Shown: positions 40,222-50,003, counted from the first letter of the stretch. The stretch: DNA of 64,000 nt from Shewanella sp. NFH-SH190041 (GCF_024363255.1 NZ_AP026070.1:2294001-2358000), one strand, 5' to 3'. A program made the numbers and translations. The notes: generated by a model from the sequence alone, not told the origin.

Positions 40222-42648
40222 TTAAGCATAAAACGGTGATTGCTCGGAAAAAATCGGCGCACTGTAATGCACAACAATATTAACGAGATCTATCGATAGA
40301 TTTTTATTTACTGTAATTACGTTTGTATCAACATTCACATCAATTACTGAGTAAATAACAGAATCAATCACGAGAACATGTGACGCATAAATATTACTAA
40401 CGTCATTTAACGTCAAAATGTTTGTATTCGCGAGACCATTGCATACTGTGTTATTCAGCGTGCCAAATGTACCACTTTGCGTGCAAAGTCTTCCACTTGT
40501 GCCGTTCGATACAATCTGTCCTTTGAAGAAAGTGCCTGATGATGGCATATCATCCACGTATGTACCCATTTTTTGACAAATAAAATGCGGGATATCGCCG
40601 TCTGGCGATGGTGACATTGCCATATCACTCATATTGCCATCCCCGAGTAACACTGACGACGAATTCAAATCTCTGCGCCTCAAACCTGTAAATGAGTTAT
40701 TTGACAACACGCAACATGAATATCCCCACACGCCAACCAGTGTTGCATCTGCATGCAATCCGTGGAATTTATTGCTCGAAATCAGCGACATTAGCGGAGG
40801 GGTTGCGACTGCATTTGATTCCGGTATATAAATTCCAAGTCTGCCAGTTTTTATTGTATTGCCAGAAATAGTAAAGCCTGACGCGCGATATCCATCAGTC
40901 ATTACAATCCCAATTCCAATCGCATTTTTACCGATAATGCTGTTATCGTTGACCCCAAAATTTGAGATAACTTTCTCCGTTGTGACGGATGTATTTTTTA
41001 TTAGGATGCCGTTGTATTTTTTATTCAAATTATCAGCAATAATAATTTTGTTCTCGTTGATGCTATTATCACTGTCAATAGCAATAATTGCCCAACCATC
41101 CGCCGCATTATCACTGATATCTGACACATCGCAGACATTATTTTTTATAATATTACCACGTCCACCAATAGTGATGCATGTCGTCCCATCTTTTTTGTGG
41201 TATCCACCCGTGCCGATAACAATATTCCCCGTAATAATATTTAGACCGCTGTCAGAGCCTTTTGTTGTTAACACTTTAATTGCATCTTTACCCGCTTTAA
41301 TTACCGTATTATTTAATATTTTTGTGCCGCGCCCGTAAGAATAAAGCGCGGTGTCATACAGATGATCAGCTATGCAGTTTTGAATTACATTGTTTTTACC
41401 GACAATCTTTGCATCTGCATACGACTGGTCAAACAAAACAAGTGACTCAATATTTCTCCCGTAGCACTTATCAACAACAACTTTGTCGCAAGTCGTGAAA
41501 TACGCTAATGCAAATGATGTGATTGCCGGATATGATGATTTACTATCTGAACCCAGTGCCTTACAGCCTGTAATTAATACGTTTTCAGCACATATTTCGT
41601 TTGAACCTGACGCATTCTGGCCATGTATCCCCGTGTGGGAATCAATAAATGTCACATTTTTTATTGTTGAGTCAGATAATTTCCCACCGGCATGTATGTA
41701 TATTGTATGTCGTGGCTCTTTCTTTAATCCTTTTTCTCGATAACCGTCATTTGTAAACCCATTGATCAAGTTAAAATCACTAACAAAATCTGTTATCTCA
41801 AACATGCCAGGTGTAGTTTCTGTACGAGGACGAATGAGTGTTGAGCCATTTAAATCAATAGTTAAACCACTTTTTAATTTCATACCTCGCAAATAAAACA
41901 TCCCATTTTTAGGAAATTTTACATAGGTACTTTCAGCGCAGGCATTGATTAAATTGTCAGTCACGTCAATATCACGAGCTAAACCCCCCCATCCATCTAA
42001 CTGACCAATTGATCTGAGGTATGGGGTTTTAGCTAATGCAGCAACAGGATATGCTGTGACAACTGAATTGTCAGACAATGTAATTACAACAGAGTTATCA
42101 ACGCTTTGAATAAAACTTTTAACTATATAATTAACAGAGTTATCAGCTAGCTCATAAATTGCATTGAAAGCCGATAGTTTTGGGTATTGATTATTACTTG
42201 GGGTAATCACTAATCCAGCAGTCAGATCAACGGGCTTACTTCCAAAAACATCACTAAGCACATCCGATTTATCCGCAGTGTACGCAATCCAATTATCATC
42301 AGGCTCTGCGCCCATTAAAGCGGGTGCGGTTTTTGGCAAATAAGTATGTCCATCGGTAAATCTGCGCTGCTGGTTTAAATCAGTCTGAGTTTCGCCTGCT
42401 GTCCACGGTAATACAGGCTTGGATTTAATACTCAGCGCATCACGCTCCTCCTTCCAATCTTTGGTTAATGCCGCGGCATTCTCCTCCCATTCTTTACTGA
42501 TTTTTGGAAAGGTTTTACGGGCGCCTACTGGGGTATTCACTACATCATCAGCATGGGCAAATTTATCAATAGTACCGCTGGCAGTTTCGTATTGTTTAAC
42601 AGCATTAACTGTGCGCTGTTCGATATTCTGAGTCATGATTTTGTCCAT
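40222..42648 (-). CDS. phage tailspike with right-handed beta-helix
   Basis: 808 residues. The N-terminal 90 residues are helical and charged and probably attach to the tail; the central part (about 270-650) is a series of short repeats rich in N, I, V and G (for example IQNCIADHLYDTALYSYGRG, ILNNTVIKAGKDAI, NIITGNIVIGTGG, IIKNNVCDVSD) typical of parallel beta-helix (pectate-lyase-like, PbH1) receptor-binding proteins that bind or cut surface polysaccharide. No specific catalytic residues can be assigned. The ATG at 42648 uses the GGAGG that also forms the 3' arm of a terminator hairpin. It is the last gene of the late operon. Confidence 0.85.
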   Translation of the reverse strand: MDKIMTQNIEQRTVNAVKQYETASGTIDKFAHADDVVNTPVGARKTFPKISKEWEENAAALTKDWKEERDALSIKSKPVLPWTAGETQTDLNQQRRFTDGHTYLPKTAPALMGAEPDDNWIAYTADKSDVLSDVFGSKPVDLTAGLVITPSNNQYPKLSAFNAIYELADNSVNYIVKSFIQSVDNSVVITLSDNSVVTAYPVAALAKTPYLRSIGQLDGWGGLARDIDVTDNLINACAESTYVKFPKNGMFYLRGMKLKSGLTIDLNGSTLIRPRTETTPGMFEITDFVSDFNLINGFTNDGYREKGLKKEPRHTIYIHAGGKLSDSTIKNVTFIDSHTGIHGQNASGSNEICAENVLITGCKALGSDSKSSYPAITSFALAYFTTCDKVVVDKCYGRNIESLVLFDQSYADAKIVGKNNVIQNCIADHLYDTALYSYGRGTKILNNTVIKAGKDAIKVLTTKGSDSGLNIITGNIVIGTGGYHKKDGTTCITIGGRGNIIKNNVCDVSDISDNAADGWAIIAIDSDNSINENKIIIADNLNKKYNGILIKNTSVTTEKVISNFGVNDNSIIGKNAIGIGIVMTDGYRASGFTISGNTIKTGRLGIYIPESNAVATPPLMSLISSNKFHGLHADATLVGVWGYSCCVLSNNSFTGLRRRDLNSSSVLLGDGNMSDMAMSPSPDGDIPHFICQKMGTYVDDMPSSGTFFKGQIVSNGTSGRLCTQSGTFGTLNNTVCNGLANTNILTLNDVSNIYASHVLVIDSVIYSVIDVNVDTNVITVNKNLSIDLVNIVVHYSAPIFSEQSPFYA

Positions 42649-42675
42649 AAAAAAGCCCTCCGAAGTGGAGGGCTG
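42649..42675 (-). terminator. terminator hairpin overlapping the tailspike ribosome-binding site
   Basis: On the minus strand AGCCCTCC, loop ACTTC, GGAGGGCT, then TTTTTT and directly the tailspike ATG. The GGAGG of the 3' arm is also the Shine-Dalgarno sequence. The same 29 bp recur exactly at 60422-60450. Confidence 0.8.
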
Positions 42676-42691
42676 TGATTAATTGGGTTAG

Positions 42692-45433
42692 TTATGCGTA
42701 GGCATCAACACGCGGGTCATCTTCTACTGCTTGACAGCTCACTTCGTACTCGCCTTTCTGTTTGACTTGCTGGAGTATGCAGCGCTTGTACATTCTGTCG
42801 GCCTGCCCAAACATATATTGGCTGGGATTCTGGCCGCGCTCGCCAACCTCGAAAATTGGTTTAACAGGTTTATCAAGCAGGATGATGATGTCAGGCTCGG
42901 GGGTGCGTTCCACTCGGTATGGCCCATGTACCCCGGCGTTGCCGTCGTTAAACAAGATGTAATGGGTTTTACCTGTCTCCCACTCAAGCAACCCCGTTAC
43001 CCGCAGGTATTGTGAGCCTTGCAGCTCCTGAGATTCCAATATCTGCCCGGATTGCCCCCAACACACGGCATCATGGCTAACAGGCACCAAGTCACCATAG
43101 TTTGATTCCCAGCCATCAATATCCGTTGAGAACTCAATATTAGTTCTGCGGTAAGCTTGGCAAGCTGCAGCAAACATGCCCTCCGCCCGAGCCTGCTTCT
43201 CGCTGGTCACAAAGCGGAGTTTAAGGCTTTTGGGATTATAGCCATCATGCCCCGGCAATTTGCACAGCACAGTCTCGGACTTGCGGCTTTTTGGATTAAA
43301 CCACTCAACCTCCACTGAATCGTAATCGCCCTGCTCGACTAGGGATATATCCGCACTAAAGCTATCCGACAGCATATTGACTGGGCTATACGGCTTGCAT
43401 AGTGCCTGCCTTGGTTCATCCCGCCACATACTGACACTGCCAAAATCTAAGCGTGGGTACGCGCGGCCAGTTTGCAATATCTGACCTAGCGCATCCCAGA
43501 ATCCAGTGGCCGAATCAAAGATGCCGTCACAGGTATCGCCACGCTGTTGCCACTTATCTCGATAGGCCGGCAGGGTGTCAAAATCTATGCCTTCATCATT
43601 TAGGCCGGCGCCATACACCTGATCTCGACAAGCATCAATCACAGCATCAGCAATAGACCGGGTAGCCTGTTCTCTGAATGTTCCATCATGCTGACGCACC
43701 GGTAGAATCCTTGTTGCATCACACCAATATTGCTGATTGGCTTGCTGGCTCAGGGCGTTAGTGGCCTTGATTTTCAGGGTAATAATGGTCTCGTGCGGAT
43801 TGGTGTATTCACGTTGAATGAGGGATTTAAGCCCCATCCACTGAACTTGATCAAAGATGCGGGTTGAGTCGGTAAAAGGGGTAACCCGGCGGCAGCCAAT
43901 CTCGTAACGACCAGCGGGCAGGTTCATCTCTTTTGATAGCCAGTACGTTGCCCGCTGCGGCGTATTATCAGCCTTAGTCAGTACAAAATTGTGATACCTA
44001 TATGGCTCCGCACTGTCAGCAAGCCTTACCCGTACTTGCCATTCCGATGACCGGCCGATGATGTTGCCGTTTTTATCCATCTCGCCCAACCCTCTCGGCC
44101 AAACAAAATCCAGTCCAATATCAAGCGGCTCAGCATCCAGCGGCGCAGCAAGGAAGTCGCCTACCCACCGACTTTCAACATCCCGCTCGTACAACGTAAA
44201 AACGGCGGTATCAGATGACATACCGATAAACCCCGGCCACCCTTCAACCTCACCAAGTGTGTCAGAGTCAACCAGCGCCAACGCACCGCTATCATCTTTA
44301 CAGACATATACGCCGTCATTACCGATAGCTTCCGAAATTCGCACAAAGACCCCAGCCATTGGTGTGAAGCTTGTAACGTCGTGGCCAGTCTCGTTGGTTA
44401 CCTCAATGCGGTGGCCGAGGATTTTCTTAATGCGGTAAGTACCAGAGTTAACCCCCGCTTTATCAATGATTATCCGCATGCCAACCTTGGCAAAACCCCA
44501 GCCCGTGGCAGACTCAATCTGGTCTGGCAGATCATCAGGATTGATTAGCGAGCCATCGTCCCCCATGTCGTAAAACGAGATATTGCCCTCAAAAATCAGG
44601 CTCGGCTTACTTGAGTTAGTGATCACAACATGCCTACCGGCAGGCCACGGCCAGCCAACCCGAGTCTCATGGGTGCCGCCATAGCTTGAACTCTGAACCT
44701 TATATAAATCCACTTTCGTACCGGCAAACACGGCTTTTTGAGCGTCAACAGTGGATTCCCAGCCACCCGTTGCACCGTCCAGTTCAAGACCGCCCTTACC
44801 GTCTGTACCGCCGACCTCTTTTGATGTCCATACGATATGCGGGAAGTGATCAACCGGCTGCCCCGGCTCGTATACCTTGCATTCGATATCCGGGTTATGA
44901 ATGCCAAGCTTTGTCTCACCGATGTAGTGATCATGGATTAGGAATCGGCCAACACCCTTGCTGAAAATTTGGTAAACATACTGCTCGTTATCGACATACT
45001 CCCACCAACTTGGCGTAATGATGTCAGGGTAGTGCGGCATGCGGCCATAGCAAACAGGCACTGGGTTGCCAAGCTTGGGTTGATTGCCCTGTGCGTTGTA
45101 GTTGTAGACGCTGGATGCCTGTTTAGTGTCATGATTCGTGTCATCAGGCATGTTCATCAATGTGTAAACAATTGACGCGCCAGATAACACAAGTGCAGCA
45201 ACCAGAGCTATAGTGCCAAGCTCACCAAGCCGGGGGCGTAAACTGATCACGTCATGCTCTTTGACAACATAATCAAGATCTATCAGTTCATCAAAATTTA
45301 CGGCGACAACCAGAGTGCCGACCGCCGGAAGTTCCCGAGCAACCCAATTCTTGAGGTTTTCACCGGTCTTGATAGATAAAATGGTGCAACCATTCTTTTG
45401 CGTTGGGTGATTGAAATGGATTATCGTAGGCAT
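42692..45433 (-). CDS. tail central fibre/host specificity protein, TipJ (lambda J-like)
   Basis: 913 residues. The TipJ-type family (host specificity factor) is recognisable from the N-terminal ubiquitin-like segment with VVAVNFDELIDLDYVVKEHDVISLRP, a hydrophobic stretch (GTIALVAALVLSGASIVYTLM, about 73-93), and GNPVPVCYGRMPHYPDIITPSWWEYVDNEQYVYQIFSKGVG (in part). It forms the distal tail tip and contacts the cell. It starts 13 bp inside the upstream gene, so the two are coupled. Confidence 0.85.
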   Translation of the reverse strand: MPTIIHFNHPTQKNGCTILSIKTGENLKNWVARELPAVGTLVVAVNFDELIDLDYVVKEHDVISLRPRLGELGTIALVAALVLSGASIVYTLMNMPDDTNHDTKQASSVYNYNAQGNQPKLGNPVPVCYGRMPHYPDIITPSWWEYVDNEQYVYQIFSKGVGRFLIHDHYIGETKLGIHNPDIECKVYEPGQPVDHFPHIVWTSKEVGGTDGKGGLELDGATGGWESTVDAQKAVFAGTKVDLYKVQSSSYGGTHETRVGWPWPAGRHVVITNSSKPSLIFEGNISFYDMGDDGSLINPDDLPDQIESATGWGFAKVGMRIIIDKAGVNSGTYRIKKILGHRIEVTNETGHDVTSFTPMAGVFVRISEAIGNDGVYVCKDDSGALALVDSDTLGEVEGWPGFIGMSSDTAVFTLYERDVESRWVGDFLAAPLDAEPLDIGLDFVWPRGLGEMDKNGNIIGRSSEWQVRVRLADSAEPYRYHNFVLTKADNTPQRATYWLSKEMNLPAGRYEIGCRRVTPFTDSTRIFDQVQWMGLKSLIQREYTNPHETIITLKIKATNALSQQANQQYWCDATRILPVRQHDGTFREQATRSIADAVIDACRDQVYGAGLNDEGIDFDTLPAYRDKWQQRGDTCDGIFDSATGFWDALGQILQTGRAYPRLDFGSVSMWRDEPRQALCKPYSPVNMLSDSFSADISLVEQGDYDSVEVEWFNPKSRKSETVLCKLPGHDGYNPKSLKLRFVTSEKQARAEGMFAAACQAYRRTNIEFSTDIDGWESNYGDLVPVSHDAVCWGQSGQILESQELQGSQYLRVTGLLEWETGKTHYILFNDGNAGVHGPYRVERTPEPDIIILLDKPVKPIFEVGERGQNPSQYMFGQADRMYKRCILQQVKQKGEYEVSCQAVEDDPRVDAYA

Positions 45434-45795
45434 TTATAAAACTCCACGCTATCAAAACGCTGCTTAAATTTATGCAACGGCTCAATCTTCACTTTTCCGC
45501 CAACCGCATGGATGATGTATCCCGGCACCTGCTCGGTTGAGTAAATGCCACAATGCCAATGAGTGCCCTGTACTCCAGTTATTAAGCAGCCGTGCTCTGG
45601 CTGCTCAATCTGCTGCATCAAGCTTTGCTGATGACTACTCATTAGACCACTGGCTTTCGACACAGTGACAAACTGATCGATGTACAGTGGTAAGTCACTA
45701 ATGCAGTACAGCATTTGCCAAGCATCACGCGCAAGCATGGCGCAGCCGCCCGCCGGATAGTGATCATCCGGCAGTGATAGAAAATGTGTGATCAT
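45421..45795 (-). CDS. tail assembly protein, possibly NlpC/P60-like (lambda K position)
   Basis: 124 residues in the position of the lambda K gene, directly upstream of the TipJ gene. It contains CLITGVQGTHWHCGIYS and IIHAVGGKVKIEPLHKFKQRF, which resemble the His-containing half of NlpC/P60-type papain folds (H in THWHCGIY), and GGCAMLARDAWQMLY near residue 17 as the possible Cys helix. I cannot confirm the catalytic set, so the peptidase role is an inference from position. Starts in a TAATG overlap with the preceding gene. Confidence 0.55.
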   Translation of the reverse strand: MITHFLSLPDDHYPAGGCAMLARDAWQMLYCISDLPLYIDQFVTVSKASGLMSSHQQSLMQQIEQPEHGCLITGVQGTHWHCGIYSTEQVPGYIIHAVGGKVKIEPLHKFKQRFDSVEFYKCLR

Positions 45796-46247
45796 TAGAT
45801 ATATTTCAGCCCGGGGTGGGTCTCTGTTGTATATAGCCGCCGCAGGAATCTGCGGTTAGTTAAGTCACGCCAGCTATTAGTCAAACTGATAACTGATGTG
45901 TTAACGCTGATCGATGTAGTTGTCAGCTTGATAGGCTTGTTCCTTGGTTGGCTCAAGTCATCAGTGTCGTACTCCCGATAGATGCAATCTATTGGGATAA
46001 CAGGCTCGTGCCGCTTGACTGACTCGATTGCCTTGATCAACGTCTGATCGGTATTAGGTGCAGCAACTTTTAGAGCCTCCTGCCCTTTCATGTTCTTATC
46101 GGGGAGCTGAAACTCAAACTGGCCAGCAGTAAACCAAACTACTTGACCAGTTTCTAAACCAGCCCTCAGATCAACGTTATCCCGCACATATCTAAAGCAG
46201 CCCCCGGGTAGCCCTGGGTGCCTATATTCAAGAGTTGATAGAATCAT
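45795..46247 (-). CDS. DUF1833 phage tail protein
   Basis: 150 residues with the DUF1833 pattern: SGQVVWFTAGQFEFQLPDKNMKGQEALKVAAPNTD (partly quoted), VKRHEPVIPIDCIYREY and the C-terminal NRRFLRRLYTTETHPGLKYI. Such proteins stand between the minor tail protein and the K-like gene in lambda-like tail modules, where lambda L sits. 4-bp overlap with the upstream gene. Confidence 0.75.
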   Translation of the reverse strand: MILSTLEYRHPGLPGGCFRYVRDNVDLRAGLETGQVVWFTAGQFEFQLPDKNMKGQEALKVAAPNTDQTLIKAIESVKRHEPVIPIDCIYREYDTDDLSQPRNKPIKLTTTSISVNTSVISLTNSWRDLTNRRFLRRLYTTETHPGLKYI

Positions 46248-46810
46248 TTTTTGTTGACCCCATCAAACGCAATGGCAGCCGCTTTTTCAAGCCCGGTAAG
46301 CGGCACAGTAGATAACAGCAGGGCATTGTATTTCTCAAGTTTGTTGGCTCTGAAAGCCTGTACCTCTGCGGTTAGCTTCCACATTGTCATACGCCCCCTA
46401 CCATGCGGTTCAGGGCGGAAGCTGATCAGCTCAAAGTCAGAATCTTCCCCGGGCGTTTTGGTAAACCTGACCTTGTGGATTTCCAATCGGTAATCACCTG
46501 TCAGTAGGGGGCAATAAAACCATTCAACGCCCGCATCCAACTCATTGAATACCCATGACTCAAACACCTCTTTCTGCTCGCCGGAGAACGTGAATACCAG
46601 CGGCACATTAATCGGCGCAGTGCGACAGCGGCGGCGCATAGTCGTTAAGCCAAGATCCATCTGTGACCTAACAACAGTGCGCTGGTGCCGATATTTGTAG
46701 CCATTGATGTTGGGTTCGGGCAAAACCCCGTTGCCAAAGTAACTACATGGGTACTGCAAGATGTTTGGGTTGAGCGCAGCAATCTGCTCGGCAGTAGCTT
46801 TTTCGGCCAT
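46244..46810 (-). CDS. minor tail protein (lambda M position)
   Basis: 188 residues with no motif I can name securely. The beta-rich stretch NVPLVFTFSGEQKEVFESWV, EWFYCPLLTGDYRLEIHKVRF and MTMWKLTAEVQAF resembles tail-tip proteins that ring the end of the tape measure in lambda-like phages. It follows the tape measure gene with a TAATG overlap, which supports a tail-tip role. Confidence 0.6.
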   Translation of the reverse strand: MAEKATAEQIAALNPNILQYPCSYFGNGVLPEPNINGYKYRHQRTVVRSQMDLGLTTMRRRCRTAPINVPLVFTFSGEQKEVFESWVFNELDAGVEWFYCPLLTGDYRLEIHKVRFTKTPGEDSDFELISFRPEPHGRGRMTMWKLTAEVQAFRANKLEKYNALLLSTVPLTGLEKAAAIAFDGVNKK

Positions 46811-48969
46811 TACTTATACCCTCCGGCTTTCACACCGAGTTTTTGCGAGATATAGGACATATACTGACCACCAGAGGTGGCATCACTCATCATGATTGCA
46901 ATCACTTTTTTCTCGTCATCAACCTCTGCCCGGGTGCCTTGTGGGGCATCGTAGATATTGATTACCCAAGGTTGTGAACTATCACCACCACTTCGACCAT
47001 TCGCCAGCATTCCATACATCTGATCCAGCTTTCTAACCGAATCATTTGTGTAAACACGCTCACCCTTATCAAGAAGCCAGGTACCTTCACGCGGCACTTC
47101 GTCAATGCCGGAGTGAGCCATACCACCAATGGCCTGCCCAGCAACAATGCCGACCGACGCATACCCTAGCGCCCTGACAGCGGATGATGCGATGGGGCCG
47201 GCGACGGGTCCAAGCGTCAGCGCCTTGGTTGCCGCATCTTCGGTGGATATGATCATCGATGGAATAGCCGCTGCTTTTTGAGTTGCAAGCATCAGTTTGT
47301 AAATGCCGGTATGTTCCTTACCCGCATCAGCCAGCGCGCTGGTAGTGATCGACATCTGCTGCTGCGTAAATGTCAGTAAGTCGGCGGCAATCTGCGACTG
47401 ATACGCCTTACGCTTATCAAGTCCGGCCGCTTCAATAGCCGTTATCTGCTCTTGGTTGTCGGCTGACAACTGCTGCAAATCGGCATAATACTGAACCTGC
47501 AGCGCCTTTTGGGCTTCTTTGTCCGCGATCGAGGCGTCATAGGCTTTTTGATAGGACTCAACTAAAGAGCCAACCCTATCCTCATAGTTGAATTTCTCTT
47601 GCAGTAACGCTTGATTATCCCCGGCCTGCATCAGCTGAATACGGCGCTGCTGCTCTTGCAACATCTTTTGGGATGCGTCTTGGTAAGATTTAACCGCGTC
47701 CTCTTGGGCTTTTTGGATAGGGCTTTTACCGGGCACCGGTTTCGGAGTAATTTGCCCGCCAATAAGGTCAACTTTAGGCGGCTTAAAATCAGTAACTTTC
47801 CTGATTAGCGCGTCAATAGTTGAGTCGAACCCTGACAGGTCTGTTTCACCTGCAAGCTGCTTCTGAATTTCAACTGTTCGCGCTTGTAATTGCTGATATC
47901 TGGCCAACTGCTCAGACGACATCTGCCAGTATCCCGGCACATCATCATTACCATCAATCCAGCTGCCAGACCGCTCTATTGCTGACATTTCCTTGCTAAT
48001 ATCATTGAGCGTTGACCGAAGAATATCGGCGTCTTCAACTTGAAACCAATCCCGCCCCAGCACGCTCCCCATTTCACGGATCTCAGCCTTAATGGAGTCA
48101 ACCATCTCAAAAAAAGCGTGAGTCGCACCACGTGTAGCCTCAAGCATCGAGGCTGATAAAGCTTTGCCGAGATTCTGAAAACCGCCATTAGCCTTGGCTG
48201 TAGTGATTAGCCAACTATTCAAGCCGTCAAGCACGTACTCAATTGCAGGGGCTGAACTGGCGACTACGTTTTGCCAAGTGCTGCTAGCAATTGCAAACAA
48301 CCTGTCAAACTCAACCCGAGCAAGCTGCGCGTTGCGAGCCATATTCTGATCAATAGATAGCCCAGCGCGCTCTGCTTCCGACACAAACTTGCTGAACGCA
48401 GCATCAGAACCATACAGAGTGTTGAACATCTGAGCGGCAGATTCGTTAACCTCATCAAGCATAAACCGCGCTTGGTTGGCGTCCATTTTATTGATCTCGG
48501 CAACGAATTTCCGGAACTGCTCATCTGGCCGTAGGTTTGCCCAGTCACTAGCTTTCTGGTTTATTAAGTTGAAGAAATCAATCAGGGGACCACTGGTACC
48601 GTTGTTTGCGGTGTCTTGAATTCGAACTGAAACATCCTTCATCACGTCAGCAAGCTGATCCATGCTGACACCGGACAGTTTTGCCGCATAAGCCAGATCG
48701 CCGAACTTCTGAACCGGGATAGACAGATTGGCCGCAGTCCGAGTCATTTCATCAATACTATCGAGACTGGCTTTTACGGCGAATCCGACACCGGCGACTG
48801 CAGCAGTTGCTGCGCCAGCGGCGACACCCGTGGTTTTTGCCATTGAAGCAAAGCTGGAGGCAACATCTTTTGTCCAGTTTTTCGCAACCTTCTTAGACTG
48901 CTGTAAATCAGAAACAAACTGAGCCGAATTAGCCCGAAGCGCCACTGTAAGCCGAGCAACGTCAGCCAT
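46810..48969 (-). CDS. tail tape measure protein
   Basis: 719 residues. The N-terminal VARLTVALRANSAQFVSDLQQSKKVAKNW and the following glycine/alanine-rich hydrophobic segment (GVAAGAATAAVAGVGFAVKASLD, about 48-70, both in part) are typical. Long helices rich in A, Q and D fill the middle, with hydrophobic segments near 580-640 (ISTEDAATKALTLGPVAGPIA). It sets tail length and helps DNA entry. It is the longest gene of the tail module and lies directly after the G/GT chaperone, as expected. Confidence 0.88.
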   Translation of the reverse strand: MADVARLTVALRANSAQFVSDLQQSKKVAKNWTKDVASSFASMAKTTGVAAGAATAAVAGVGFAVKASLDSIDEMTRTAANLSIPVQKFGDLAYAAKLSGVSMDQLADVMKDVSVRIQDTANNGTSGPLIDFFNLINQKASDWANLRPDEQFRKFVAEINKMDANQARFMLDEVNESAAQMFNTLYGSDAAFSKFVSEAERAGLSIDQNMARNAQLARVEFDRLFAIASSTWQNVVASSAPAIEYVLDGLNSWLITTAKANGGFQNLGKALSASMLEATRGATHAFFEMVDSIKAEIREMGSVLGRDWFQVEDADILRSTLNDISKEMSAIERSGSWIDGNDDVPGYWQMSSEQLARYQQLQARTVEIQKQLAGETDLSGFDSTIDALIRKVTDFKPPKVDLIGGQITPKPVPGKSPIQKAQEDAVKSYQDASQKMLQEQQRRIQLMQAGDNQALLQEKFNYEDRVGSLVESYQKAYDASIADKEAQKALQVQYYADLQQLSADNQEQITAIEAAGLDKRKAYQSQIAADLLTFTQQQMSITTSALADAGKEHTGIYKLMLATQKAAAIPSMIISTEDAATKALTLGPVAGPIASSAVRALGYASVGIVAGQAIGGMAHSGIDEVPREGTWLLDKGERVYTNDSVRKLDQMYGMLANGRSGGDSSQPWVINIYDAPQGTRAEVDDEKKVIAIMMSDATSGGQYMSYISQKLGVKAGGYK

Positions 48970-48979
48970 AACAACTCCA

Positions 48980-49527
48980 TCACATCATCAATAACCGTTC
49001 ACACGCACTGGTTTGATAATCATCATCAGCAGTGTCGGTCATGTGGTTACCCGCCTCGCCGTCCTCATATTTCAAATTAAAGTGAGCCGCCCAAAGCGTT
49101 AACAGCTCTAGGTCAGAGTCATAATAAAGAATGCGAGGATCTGCGATACCAAGCCTCTCTCCGAGTTCAAAGCAGAGGCTTAGTATTGGCGAGGCGGTTA
49201 AGCGTTTTTTGCTGCATCAACATCTGTGTTGATTGCAGTAATGGTCTGAAATGCCGCGAAGATCTCAGCGTATGAATAAACGTCCTTTAACTCTTGAGGC
49301 GTAACGCTTGCGGCGGCAACACTGCCATCTTCTTCGAGCAAAGAATCAAGTACAAACTGAGCGGCCAAATCTAGAATTTCATCCGAATCAGCATTTTCAA
49401 CTTGTTTGTTGTATTCAGCAATTTTTGCCGCTGGTGAGCAGACAGCCTCAAAGTCATCACCGAAAACATGGACTTTTACGGGGGTGCGCTTTTTGGCTGA
49501 CAGCAGCCGGGATTTTAAGTCTTTCAT
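48980..49527 (-). CDS. tail assembly chaperone GT fusion (via -1 frameshift)
   Basis: The G reading frame (49527 down to 49204) continues after a -1 shift into a second frame that starts RLTASPILSLCFELGERLG and ends at a TGA at 48980-48982. The fusion has 108 residues from G plus 74 from T (182 in all). In lambda-like phages the minor frameshift product gpGT bridges tail tube and tape measure protein during assembly. The T frame has no start codon of its own near its beginning and no stops over 74 codons, and lies exactly between G and the tape measure gene, which supports the assignment. Confidence 0.8.
49146..49210 (-). promoter_or_regulatory. -1 programmed frameshift signal (slippery heptamer plus hairpin)
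   Basis: The heptamer A AAA AAC occupies 49210-49204 on the minus strand in exactly the X XXY YYZ register of the G frame, two codons before the G stop. Seventeen bases downstream, ATACTAAGCCTCT (49186-49174) can pair with AGAGGCTTGGTAT (49158-49146) to form a 12-13 bp stem with a 15-nt loop. The spacing is longer than the usual 5-9 nt, so the hairpin's role is less certain than the slippery site. Confidence 0.75.
49198..49527 (-). CDS. tail assembly chaperone G
   Basis: 109 residues, the unshifted product: KDLKSRLLSAKKRTPVKVHVFGDDFEAVCSP at the N terminus and helical LDLAAQFVLDSLLEEDGSVAAASVTPQELKDVYSYAEIFAAF (in parts). In position and pattern it equals lambda gpG and related chaperones that coat the tape measure protein before tube assembly. 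It ends with A-K-N-A and a TAA right after the slippery site. Confidence 0.8.
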   Translation of the reverse strand: MKDLKSRLLSAKKRTPVKVHVFGDDFEAVCSPAAKIAEYNKQVENADSDEILDLAAQFVLDSLLEEDGSVAAASVTPQELKDVYSYAEIFAAFQTITAINTDVDAAKNA

Positions 49528-49536
49528 AAGTACCTA

Positions 49537-49989
49537 CTAAACTGATGGGGCGGTATAGCCGCGAGCAATATCATTTTGCTTGCCAGAGACAACGACTTTC
49601 ATCGGAGAACCTTTTTCAAGCTCCTGCATTTCCCAGCCAGCCAGGGCAATAGTCATGTCCGCCCAGCGACCGTTAGGAAATTCAATGCGAACTTTCACGG
49701 TTTCATCGTTGTCAGCGGCAGCAAGAAAAGCTACTAAATCCGTGTCAGTTGGATCATCAAGGAACACAAATTCTTTATCTGGCCCTTCTGACATATCAGC
49801 CATGAACTTCTTAGAGGTATCAATCAAGCGGGTGCACTCAACAAAGCTTGATTTTTTACCAGTGGCACCCACTGCATCAGCGTCTTTGAGCAGCTTCAGC
49901 GCATCAGTTGCAGCGGTTACCGCCCCCCACAAAAACCGAGTACCCTTGGGCAGCTTGGCGTATTCAGATGGATCCTTAATTGCAGACAT
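49537..49989 (-). CDS. major tail tube protein
   Basis: 150 residues placed between the tail terminator and the chaperone gene, where the tube protein is always found. Beta-rich C-terminal half (TVKVRIEFPNGRWADMTIALAGWEMQELEKGSPMKVVVSGK, in part) fits a tube-forming fold. No specific motif beyond this. Confidence 0.7.
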   Translation of the reverse strand: MSAIKDPSEYAKLPKGTRFLWGAVTAATDALKLLKDADAVGATGKKSSFVECTRLIDTSKKFMADMSEGPDKEFVFLDDPTDTDLVAFLAAADNDETVKVRIEFPNGRWADMTIALAGWEMQELEKGSPMKVVVSGKQNDIARGYTAPSV

Positions 49990-50003
49990 TCATAACCTCT
50001 CAG

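Noticed and set aside
40859..41338. 159-codon plus-strand ORF antisense to the tailspike
   Set aside because: Mirror of the beta-helix repeats; no start signals.
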